Below, piece by piece: positions 5,944 through 14,727 of a stretch of 25,408 nt of DNA. The notes below the pieces were generated by a model, which saw only the letters and a program-made list of their open reading frames with translations, was not told the origin of the DNA and did no database searches. The DNA is taken from positions 1 through 25,408 of the forward strand of contig JBPOHE010000086.1 in the NCBI GenBank assembly GCA_052035915.1, in the 5' to 3' direction. A program made the translations under genes and the position numbers. The first letter of the stretch is position 1, and each line of letters opens with the position of its first letter. The stretch comes from JBPOHE01 sp052035915. Lineage in GTDB: Bacteria > Pseudomonadota > Gammaproteobacteria > Chromatiales > Chromatiaceae.

Positions 5944-6897
5944 ATGAGACTCTTTCCCAGCCGAACCGTCCAGGCCGTGGCCGATGAGGAGCTGGTGCGT
6001 CCGACCAGCCACGCTCTGGTGCGCCTGCGCCAGGAAGGCGAACAACTGAGCTTACGCGCCGGCCCCATCCGCACCCCGCTCGCCGGAGGTCATATCTCGC
6101 CCCTCAAGGGTCGCGGCCTGGAGTTTGCCGAAAGCCGTCCCTATCAACCCGGCGATGATGTGCGCAGCCTGGATTGGCGCGTCACCGCCCGCTCCGGACG
6201 CCCTCACACCAAGCTGTTCCGGGAGGAACGGGAGCGTTCGGTGCTGTTCTGGGTGGATTTCCGCGCCCCCATGTGGTTCGCCACCCACGGCGCCTTCAAG
6301 AGTGTCGTCGCCGCCCGGGCCGCGGCCCTGCTGGCTTGGGGCGCCGGTCACCAGGGCGATCGGGTGGGCGGTCTGGTCTTTTCCGAGACCAGCCACAACG
6401 AACTCCGCCCCCGCCTTGGACAGCGCGCCGTGCTCCATCTCATCCGTGCCCTCGCCGATCATGCGCCATCCCAGTCAGCCGTCGCCCAGGAACAAAGGCT
6501 CGATACCGCCGCCTCGGCCCTGGCGCGTCTGCGGCGGGTCTCTCATCCGGGAAGTCTGATTTTTCTCTGCACCGATGGGCGGGATCTGGACGAGCGGTGC
6601 GCCGGCCATCTCGCCCAGCTCGCCCGCCACAGCGAACTGATCATGCTGCTGATCCATGACCCCCTGGAACGGGCCATGGCGGCGGGAGGTCTGTACCGCT
6701 TCAGCGACGGCGTCCGCAGCCTGCAAGTGAACGGCGATGAGGCCGAGGCGCGTCGCCGCTACGCCCTGGGCTGCCAGCAGCGACAGGAATCCTTGGAGCG
6801 CCTGACCAATCGCTACCGGATTCGGTTGCTCCAGTGCGCCACCGATCAGGCCTTGCCACCCCTTTTGCAGCAGGCGCTGAGGCCGCCACCCCGATGA
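5944..6897 (+). CDS. DUF58 domain protein of the Bat/MoxR cluster
   Basis: A 317-aa DUF58 protein. The family signature is clear: GRGLEFAESRPYQPGDDVRSLDW starts near residue 56 and is followed by TKLFREERE. A degenerate VWA-like fold follows (SVLFWVDF, FLCTDGRDLDE). DUF58 proteins accompany MoxR ATPases and VWA proteins and are thought to assist assembly or folding of envelope complexes. The ATG has AAAGGA directly against it, and GAGAGG (5923-5928) is 15 nt away, so the ribosome site is poor. The start also overlaps (ATGA) the end of a possible 24-codon upstream ORF (5873-5947). It is the first gene of a five-gene operon, and the usual upstream moxR is missing. Confidence 0.88.
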   Translation: MRLFPSRTVQAVADEELVRPTSHALVRLRQEGEQLSLRAGPIRTPLAGGHISPLKGRGLEFAESRPYQPGDDVRSLDWRVTARSGRPHTKLFREERERSVLFWVDFRAPMWFATHGAFKSVVAARAAALLAWGAGHQGDRVGGLVFSETSHNELRPRLGQRAVLHLIRALADHAPSQSAVAQEQRLDTAASALARLRRVSHPGSLIFLCTDGRDLDERCAGHLAQLARHSELIMLLIHDPLERAMAAGGLYRFSDGVRSLQVNGDEAEARRRYALGCQQRQESLERLTNRYRIRLLQCATDQALPPLLQQALRPPPR

Positions 6898-7385
6898 ACC
6901 CCATGCCCGAACTGCCGTTGCGGGATATCCACCTCCCCCCGCCGGTGTCCTGGTGGCCGCCGGCACCGGGCTGGTGGCTGCTGCTGGGGCTGGTGATCCT
7001 GGCAGCGGTGACGGTTCTCTGGCTATGGCGTCGACATCTTCGAGGGCGGAGACAACGCGCCGAGCTGGCGGCGCTGAACGAACTCTTTGCCCAACAGATT
7101 GAGCGGGAAAACCCGCAAAGGTTGCTGGCCGATCTCTCCCAACTGCTGCGCCGCATCGCCCTCGGCCATTTCCCGCGCCATGAGGTCGCCGGACTCACCG
7201 CCGAGGACTGGTTGACCTGGCTGGATCGCCCCCTTGGCGGCACCCCCCATCAAGACGGCTTTACCCGGGGAGTCGGTCGGGTGCTCGCCCAGGGGCCCTA
7301 CGCCCCCAAGATCGAGGTGGATCTCCAGGCCCTGCGGAGCCTCTGCCTGGCCTGGGCCAAGGCCTTGGGGCGCGATCGCCGATGA
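6894..7385 (+). CDS. DUF4381 membrane protein
   Basis: A 163-aa protein with one strong transmembrane segment at about residues 23-45 (PPAPGWWLLLGLVILAAVTV), preceded by the PLRDIHLPPPVSWWP motif typical of DUF4381. An Arg-rich cytoplasmic stretch and a helical domain follow. The family sits between DUF58 and VWA genes in proteobacterial Bat clusters; its biochemical role is unknown. The start at 6894 overlaps the DUF58 stop by ATGA, and its own stop overlaps the batA start by ATGA (7382-7385). The in-frame ATG at 6834 would lie well inside DUF58 and adds non-conserved residues. Confidence 0.85.
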   Translation: MNPMPELPLRDIHLPPPVSWWPPAPGWWLLLGLVILAAVTVLWLWRRHLRGRRQRAELAALNELFAQQIERENPQRLLADLSQLLRRIALGHFPRHEVAGLTAEDWLTWLDRPLGGTPHQDGFTRGVGRVLAQGPYAPKIEVDLQALRSLCLAWAKALGRDRR

Positions 7386-8379
7386 TTGGCTTTGGCTGGC
7401 CCTGGATCTTCATCCTGCTGCCGCTGCCGCTGCTGGCTCGTCTCTGGCTACCGCCGGTCCAAAGCGATGGCGGCGCCTTGCGGGTGCCGGTGTTGGACGA
7501 CTTCGCCCCTGCCGCGGAACTGGGCACCGGACGCTCCCGTTTCCATCACCCCTGGCGACTACTCACCGCCGCCCTGGCCTGGGGGCTCTTGGTCACCGCC
7601 GCGGCGCGTCCCGAGTGGGTCGGCGACCCCATCGAACTACCGCGTTCGGGTCGGGACCTGATGCTGGCGGTAGACACCTCGGGGAGCATGAAGGAGGAGG
7701 ACTTCCTCTACCAAGGCCGCCGGCTCAACCGCCTCCAGGCGATCAAGATCGTCGCCGGGGACTTCATCCGCCGCCGCCAGGGGGATCGTCTCGGCCTCAT
7801 CCTCTTCGGTGAGCAGGCCTATCTTCAGGCCCCGCTGACCTTCGACCGCGAGACGGTGCAGAGACTGCTGGAAGAATCCGCCATCGGTCTCGCCGGGGCC
7901 GAGGCCACCGCCATCGGCGACGCCCTGGGCCTGGCCCTGAAACGCCTGAAGGACCGCCCGGCCGCCAGCCGGGTATTGATCCTGCTCACCGACGGGGTGA
8001 ACAACGCCGGGGCGGTGGAACCGCTGCGGGCCGCCGAACTGGCGGCTCAAGAGGGATTACGGATCTACAGCATCGGCATCGGCGCCGACGAGATGTTGGT
8101 GCGGGACCTGTTCGGCACCCGGCGGGTCAATCCCTCCCGGGATCTGGACGAAAAGACCCTGCAAAAGATCGCCGAGACCACGGGGGGGCGTTATTTCCGC
8201 GCCCGGGACGCTCGCGAGCTGGAGGAGATCTATCGCCTGCTCGACCAACTCGAACCCATCGACCAGGAGACCCAGGTCTTTCGCCCGGTGCAGGCCCTTT
8301 TTTATTGGCCCTTGAGCGCCGCACTGTTGCTGGCTGTCGGGCTGGTGCTGGGACGCCTGCGACCATCAAGGAGCCGGAC

Positions 8380-8383
<4 letters not shown>
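7382..8383 (+). CDS. batA: BatA-type VWA-domain inner-membrane protein
   Basis: A 333-aa protein. There are two N-terminal transmembrane segments (about residues 4-22 and 58-76), a von Willebrand A domain with the metal-ion-dependent adhesion motif D98-T-S-G-S-M and a later TDGVNN strand, and a C-terminal membrane segment (about 308-325). BatA proteins are linked to aerotolerance and stress in Bacteroides and Leptospira, although their direct activity is unclear. The VWA domain probably binds partners in a Mg-dependent manner at the periplasmic face. It is coupled to DUF4381 upstream and BatB downstream by ATGA overlaps. The MIDAS aspartate is at residue 98 in both BatA and BatB, consistent with duplication. 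Confidence 0.9.
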
Positions 8384-10256
<1,873 letters not shown>

Positions 10257-10263
<7 letters not shown>

Positions 10264-12014
10264 CTTCATCCCCCTGGCTCAGTCTCCTCTACCGTGGCTG
10301 GCCGGCCCTGCTGCTGCTCGCCCTCATCCCGGGCCTGGTCAGCGCCGGCTCGGTGCAGACACGGCTGTCGCGCAATCCGGTGGGTCTGGACGAGAGCTTC
10401 GAGCTGGTATTCGAGGTGCGTAGCGAGACGAGCACCGAGCCGGACTTCAGCCCCTTGCAGCCGGATTTCGAGATCCTCGAACGCGGCCAGAATCAGAGCG
10501 TGCAGATCATCAACAATCAGGTCAGCCGCAAGGTCGAATGGCGTCTCAGCCTGTTGGCGAAACGGGCTGGAGACCTCCAGATCCCACCGATCCGCTTCGA
10601 TAACGACCAGAGCCAGCCGATCCACATCAAGGTGGTGGAGACCGCGGCCCAGGCCAGCGTCCAGGGCACCCCGGAGCTTTTCCTTGAGGTGACCGCCACC
10701 CCGGAGAAGCCCCTGGTCCAGGCCCAGATCCTCTATACCCAGAGGCTGCTGGTGGCGGAGACTCTGGGCGAGGTCCGGGTACGCCGTTTCAGCCACCCGG
10801 AGGTGGAGGGGATGGAGGCCGGGATCCAACCCCTGGGTGAGGTTCGGCAATACCAAAGCCGCCGCGGCGGTAAGCTCTACACCGTACTGGAACGCCGCTT
10901 CGCCATCTTTCCCCAGCAACCCGGCCCCCTGACCCTGGCGCCGCTGCTGTTCGAGGGCGAGGTCGGCGGACGGGGACGCTCACCCTTCAACCTCTTCAAC
11001 GATCCCCTACTCGGACGTCCTGGGGAAATCCGCCGCGCCCGTTCCCAGCCCCTCAAGCTGGAGGTGCGTCCCATCCCCCAGGGGGCGACCAACCAACCCT
11101 GGCTGCCGGCGGAGAGCCTCCAACTCGCTGATACCTGGTCCAAGAACACCGGGCCGGTCGAATTGGGCCAACCCCTCACCTGGACCATCGCCCTGCTGGC
11201 CGAGGGTCTCGGCGCCGCCCAACTGCCGGACTTGGCCTCGCGGTTACAACTTCCCGAGGGTCTGAAGATCTACCCGGATCAGCCGGTCACCAAGGACCAG
11301 GCCGGTCCCAATGGCCTCGCCGGCAGTCGCCAGGAAAAACTCGCCATCCTCGCCACCCGGGCCGGCAGCTATGAGATTCCGGGGATCACTTTGCCCTGGT
11401 GGAACACCAAGCTCGATCGGGCCGAAGTGGCGAGCATCGCGCCGCGTCGGCTGCTGGTGATGGCCGGGACCTCGGTCGATCACAGTCCCGCGCCCTCGGG
11501 CATGGTGGACCTAGCCCACCAAGATGGTGCGCCCTGCGCACCCCACGAGGCTATCGTCGTCCCGCCGCAAAACCTGGGGGCCAATCCCTGGTTCTGGGTC
11601 AGTCTGGTGTTGGGGGGCGGCTGGGTCGGTACTTTATGGCTCTGGCGCTTCAGAAAGACCCAGGGCCAGCGAGCGGTGCAGAAACATCAACCTACCTCGG
11701 CCTCTGTCGCCAAGACCTTGCGCGCCCTGCAAGCGGCCTATGCCATTCGGGATCTCCAGGCGGCCCGCGGAGCCTGGTTGGACTGGGGCCGGGCAATCTG
11801 GCCGGACCTCCCTCCCCTCAGCCTGGAAGCCCTGGCGCCCCGGGTGCCAGAACCGGCGCGGGAGGCCCTTGCCGAGCTGGCCCGGAGTCTCTATGGGCGG
11901 AGCGGTGGTGACTGGGCGGCCCATCGACCCTGGACCGCGTTGGAGACCTTGACCTCGAAGCGGTCCCGCCTCCCCGACTCTGCCGTTCCCCTGATTGCCG
12001 AACTCAATCCTTGA
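10257..12014 (+). CDS. batD: BatD-type membrane protein (oxygen tolerance)
   Basis: A 585-aa protein. It has a signal peptide (residues 1-30, ending LVSA-GS), a long periplasmic beta-rich region with repeated immunoglobulin-like strands (typical start VQTRLSRNPVGLDESFEL), a transmembrane helix at about 442-462 (WFWVSLVLGGGWVGTLWLW) and a cytoplasmic helical tail. BatD closes Bat clusters and probably presents a large periplasmic domain to partner VWA proteins. ATG 10257 overlaps the batB stop (ATGGTGA); GTG 10260 is an alternative. A purine-rich GAGAGAGAA lies 5-7 nt upstream. The operon ends here, followed by a hairpin at 12022-12043. Confidence 0.88.
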
Positions 12015-12021
12015 GCCCCGG

Positions 12022-12043
12022 GGTCGGGCCGTCGGGCCCGACC
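12022..12043. terminator. bidirectional hairpin between batD and the RGG gene
   Basis: Perfect 9-bp arms (GGTCGGGCC / GGCCCGACC) around GTCG, between the convergent batD and the minus-strand gene ending at 12060. There is no T tract on either side, so termination may be inefficient or factor-dependent. Confidence 0.55.
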
Positions 12044-12059
12044 TGAGAGCCCAAATCGG

Positions 12060-12902
12060 CTATTCGCCGCGGCCACTTCCCGGGCGGGGCAGCAGACCGT
12101 GGATCAAGGCATAGAGGGTATCGACCTTCGCCTGTTGGGATGAGATGTCGGCGACCAGACCCAGGGACTGGGCGATCAGGAGTTGGGTCTCCAGCTCGCC
12201 CAAGGCGCCCATGGCGTTGGCCAGGATGTTGTTGAAACGGCTGCCACCGGTTTGGGCGGCGGCATCGGCGATGCGGCTGGGAATGACGACGGCGGTCTGG
12301 CGCATTTGCAGGCCGAGCCCGGCCTGCTCGCTGGCAGGCAAGGCCGTGGTCAATTCGTAGACGGATTTGGCCAACTCCACCCCTTCCTGCCAGGCGCGCA
12401 TCTTCTGATGGGCCCGGGGCTGGGGGGCAAAGGCCCATTGCTCACCGCGACCCTCATTGCGAAAAGATCGCTCCCCGGAAAAACGGGGGGCATAGTTCGA
12501 TCTTGGTTCGGAAGCGGATTCGAAGCGCCGTGGGCGCGGTGGACGATCTTCCCACTCCGAGCGTGGGGGACGGTTCTCATCGCGACCGCGATAGCCACCC
12601 GGCCGACCATCGCGCTCTCCAGGGGGACCAGCGTCGCGACGGGGATAACCACCGCCCCGGAAGTCGTCCCGTCCCCGGCTGGGTGGACCGAAGTCGCGCC
12701 GTCCCCGACCCGGGCTCTGCCAGCCGCCGGACTCACCAGCTCCAGCCCGTCCTCGTCCGGGTGGCCCGCCTTCCCGGCGCGGGCCAGCCCCCTGAGGACG
12801 CTCGCCGTAGCGATTACCGCCCCCTTCCTCGGTCTCCCTGGATGGCCGCTGTTCCTGCCAATTTCTGCCGTCGTTTTGCTGTTTCACTGCATCGCTCTCC
12901 AC
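12060..12902 (-). CDS. RG/RGG-rich protein with C-terminal four-helix-bundle domain
   Basis: A 280-aa two-part protein. Residues 1-165 are low complexity and rich in Arg, Gly, Pro, Asp and aromatic residues, with many RG, GRGR and RGG motifs (PGRGRAG, PGRGRRDFG, FRGGGYPRR, GGYRGRDE). Residues about 168-275 match the four-helix-bundle family also known as 23S rRNA intervening-sequence proteins: HQKMRAWQEGVELAKSVYEL, then LGLQMRQTAVVIPSRIADA, then an LGELETQLLIAQSLGL helix. RGG tracts commonly bind RNA, so a nucleic-acid or RNP role is plausible, but the function is unknown. The start is GTG 12902 or, with a better GGAG 9 nt upstream, GTG 12887. It is transcribed away from a 480-nt gap (12903-13383). 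Confidence 0.8.
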   Translation of the reverse strand: MESDAVKQQNDGRNWQEQRPSRETEEGGGNRYGERPQGAGPRREGGPPGRGRAGAGESGGWQSPGRGRRDFGPPSRGRDDFRGGGYPRRDAGPPGERDGRPGGYRGRDENRPPRSEWEDRPPRPRRFESASEPRSNYAPRFSGERSFRNEGRGEQWAFAPQPRAHQKMRAWQEGVELAKSVYELTTALPASEQAGLGLQMRQTAVVIPSRIADAAAQTGGSRFNNILANAMGALGELETQLLIAQSLGLVADISSQQAKVDTLYALIHGLLPRPGSGRGE

Positions 12903-13114
12903 TTAACTTTTGTCTATCACCCCCTGAGGGGCGGTTATTCGAATTTGCACCGGAGCCCCCTTCCTTGCCGGACGGCAGATGGGCTGATCGAGCATAAGGA
13001 AATTTATCTGTTGATTCCAGGATGATAAATAAAGACAGGATTGTCTGCTCGTAGCCCGGCTAGGCCCACTCATCCCTGGGTATCGGCTTTGGTGTATCGG
13101 CAGGTGACGATCGG

Positions 13115-13133
13115 GTCGCCGAGCCAAGGCGAC
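13115..13133. repeat. small hairpin in gene-free stretch 12903-13383
   Basis: GTCGCC (13115-13120) pairs with GGCGAC (13128-13133). A larger discontinuous hairpin (GGTGAC-G-GTCACC at 13272-13284, extended by GGTCA/TGACC) lies further on. An AT-rich patch at about 13000-13040 may hold the promoter of the minus-strand RGG gene, but I see no clear -35/-10 pair. No gene is supported in this stretch. Confidence 0.3.
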
Positions 13134-13336
13134 AATGATAAGGGCTGAGCACTGAATGGAGATAGATGATGGCCGGATAAATTCGCCCTGCGGGAGCACT
13201 GGATCAAGGCTGTGAGTCCGGAGATCCGGGCCAGAGCCATCGCCCGTCGGAGAACCGGGCCGTGGTCAGAAGGTGACGGTCACCATGACCGAGGGAGAAA
13301 GCGGAGGATTCACCCGGTGGGTGACCGCCAGGCCAA

Positions 13337-13359
13337 CCCCGCTCCTGGCCTGAGCGGGG
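13337..13359 (-). terminator. hairpin terminator of the secreted coiled-coil gene
   Basis: Perfect 8-bp arms CCCCGCTC / GAGCGGGG around a 7-nt loop, 25 nt beyond the stop of the minus-strand gene ending at 13384. It lacks a U tract. Confidence 0.5.
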
Positions 13360-13383
13360 CACCTGTAGGCTATCAAGTTGAGA

Positions 13384-13983
13384 TTACAGGAAGGGGTGGA
13401 CATCGCGCATGGCTGTCGCGCGCTCGATTTGCATCTGTTTGCGCACCTCTTCCCGGTGTTTCTGCATGGCCTGCCGATGCTCCTCGACAAAGCTCTTCAT
13501 CTTGGCGCGCCGCTCTTCCTTGCTCAGACCGGCCAGATCCGGGAACTTGGGAAAGTCCGGCATGGCGAAGCTGTCGTTGCCGAAGGGGCTCGGCATCATG
13601 GGCGGCTCGGGCATCTCGAAGGGCATGCCGGCGAATTCAGGGGCGGCGAAGGGCGGCATGGCCCCTGGGAAGCTGTGGGCCATATCCGCGTTCTGCTTGC
13701 GCTGCTCATCCATGGCCTGCTGCATGGACTTGGTCAGTTCCTGAGCTATGCGGGTCTGCTCGGCGGCCACCTGCTCGAACAGCTGGCGCCGGGCCTCGAA
13801 CGCCTCCTGGGCGGCCTTGTTCCGTTGCTCGAACATCGCCTGCTGTTGCTCCGGCGTCAGGCTGTATACCGGGGCAAAAGGCGCATAAGGCATGATCTGT
13901 TGCGGTTGGGTCTGGATGGTGCCTTCGGCCATCACCGCAGCGGAGATGGCGGACAAGGCGAACAGGGTCAGGATCTTGTTCAT
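13384..13983 (-). CDS. secreted coiled-coil, Met/Pro-rich protein (candidate sulfur-globule-associated)
   Basis: A 199-aa exported protein. The signal peptide (residues 1-19, ending AAVMA-EG) is followed by a Pro/Tyr-rich stretch, a Gln/Glu/Ala-rich helix with coiled-coil character (about 43-98), a Met/Pro/Phe-rich middle (about 102-145, e.g. FAGMPFEMPEPPMMP) and a second charged helix (about 153-190). No catalytic motif is visible. It is next to, and on the same strand as, the sulfur-globule protein, with a 91-nt gap. A coiled-coil sulfur globule protein (SgpD) is known in purple sulfur bacteria, so a structural globule role is a reasonable inference but unproven. GAGGAAA about 9 nt upstream supports ATG 13983. 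Confidence 0.75.
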   Translation of the reverse strand: MNKILTLFALSAISAAVMAEGTIQTQPQQIMPYAPFAPVYSLTPEQQQAMFEQRNKAAQEAFEARRQLFEQVAAEQTRIAQELTKSMQQAMDEQRKQNADMAHSFPGAMPPFAAPEFAGMPFEMPEPPMMPSPFGNDSFAMPDFPKFPDLAGLSKEERRAKMKSFVEEHRQAMQKHREEVRKQMQIERATAMRDVHPFL

Positions 13984-14038
13984 GCGGGCGTTTCCTCAAA
14001 ACTGGTGCTGTCTGTGGTCTTGGCTGGTTCGTGTTGCT

Positions 14039-14060
14039 GGGGACGCCTTGGGCCGTCCCC
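14039..14060 (-). terminator. weak hairpin after the sulfur-globule gene
   Basis: GGGGAC (14039-14044) pairs with GTCCCC (14055-14060) across a 10-nt loop, between the two secreted-protein genes. There is no U tract. It may attenuate rather than end transcription, giving more message for the upstream globule protein. Confidence 0.35.
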
Positions 14061-14074
14061 AAGCCATCAGGCGA

Positions 14075-14428
14075 CTATCGGGCCGGAACCGCCGCCGGGG
14101 CTACGGGAGCGACCGGGGGGACTGGAGCGGCGTAGGGATAGCCATAAGCGCCGGCATAGGGATACCCACCACCGTATCCGTAGGGGCCACCCCAACCATA
14201 GGGACCGTAACCATAATAGTTGTTGTACCGGTTGTAACCGCGGCCGGAGCCGGACCCGCTCATGTTCATGTTGAAGTCACCCCAGCCGTCACCCATCCAA
14301 TCGTTCCAGCTGTTGCCGTTCCCCCAACCCGGGCCACCGCCCCAGGGACCACCGCCCCACCAAGCGGACGCGGAGGCGGAGGCACCCACCAAAGCAACGA
14401 TCGCGGCGATTTTGGTCAATTTGTTCAT
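14075..14428 (-). CDS. sulfur globule envelope protein
   Basis: A 117-aa secreted structural protein. The signal peptide (MNKLTKIAAIVALVGASASASA) resembles those of known sulfur globule proteins. The mature part is very rich in Gly, Tyr, Trp and Asn (WWGGGPWGGG, NRYNNYYGYG, YGYGGGYPYAGAYGYPY) and ends in an Ala/Pro/Val tail. These proteins form the thin protein coat around periplasmic sulfur globules made during sulfide or thiosulfate oxidation. The MSGSGSGRGY segment recalls the SgpC/CV3 type, but I do not assign a letter. ATG 14428 is chosen over an upstream in-frame start (14539) because GGAG (14437-14440) lies 8 nt before it and the signal peptide begins there. Confidence 0.85.
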   Translation of the reverse strand: MNKLTKIAAIVALVGASASASAWWGGGPWGGGPGWGNGNSWNDWMGDGWGDFNMNMSGSGSGRGYNRYNNYYGYGPYGWGGPYGYGGGYPYAGAYGYPYAAPVPPVAPVAPAAVPAR

Positions 14429-14512
14429 CTGTTCATCTCCTAATAAATGGTTCGACTTTCTGTGGTTCTCGTTGTGTCGATATTGGGTTACTGCTTGGTC
14501 GACGGTTGCTAA

Positions 14513-14539
14513 TTTATAAGAGATCACTAATTTAGTCAA
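14513..14539 (-). promoter_or_regulatory. candidate promoter of the sulfur-globule gene
   Basis: On the minus strand, TTGACT (14539-14534) is followed by TATAAA (14518-14513) with a 15-nt spacer; TAAATT two bases further on gives a 17-nt spacer. The region is distinctly AT-rich against the GC-rich surroundings. The implied leader before ATG 14428 is about 80 nt. Confidence 0.5.
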
Positions 14540-14635
14540 TACTTAATTACTAATAATTTTGACGGCCCCGAGGCGTCCTGATCCAGGTCAGGAAGTTGTC
14601 ACGGCGGCGCAAAGTAGCCCGAGTACATTTGCTAT

Positions 14636-14694
14636 CCTGTCCCCATCGAGCCATCGGCTCGTCAGCGCCTGCCCGGCGAGCGCGCCAGGACAGG
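14636..14694 (+). promoter_or_regulatory. structured leader upstream of ppdK
   Basis: Outer 7-bp arms CCTGTCC (14636-14642) and GGACAGG (14688-14694) enclose two hairpins: CGAGCC-ATC-GGCTCG (14647-14661) and CGCC-TGCCC-GGCG (14666-14678). The structure ends 33 nt before the ppdK start. It is not a tRNA, because the enclosed region is too short and lacks a T arm. A role as a regulatory leader is inference. Confidence 0.4.
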
Positions 14695-14727
14695 CCAAAA
14701 TTCATGTCCTTAAGGCGAGAGCAAGCA

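Noticed and set aside
5873..5947. 24-codon ORF overlapping the DUF58 start
   Set aside because: No ribosome site and no recognisable peptide; kept only as a comment on possible coupling, not as a gene.
13212..14274. Plus-strand ORFs opposite the two secreted-protein genes
   Set aside because: They are antisense shadows of the minus-strand genes, which have signal peptides and Shine-Dalgarno sites.
14636..14694. Possible tRNA from the 7-bp closing stem
   Set aside because: Only 45 nt are enclosed, and there is no T arm, anticodon loop or CCA-like end.
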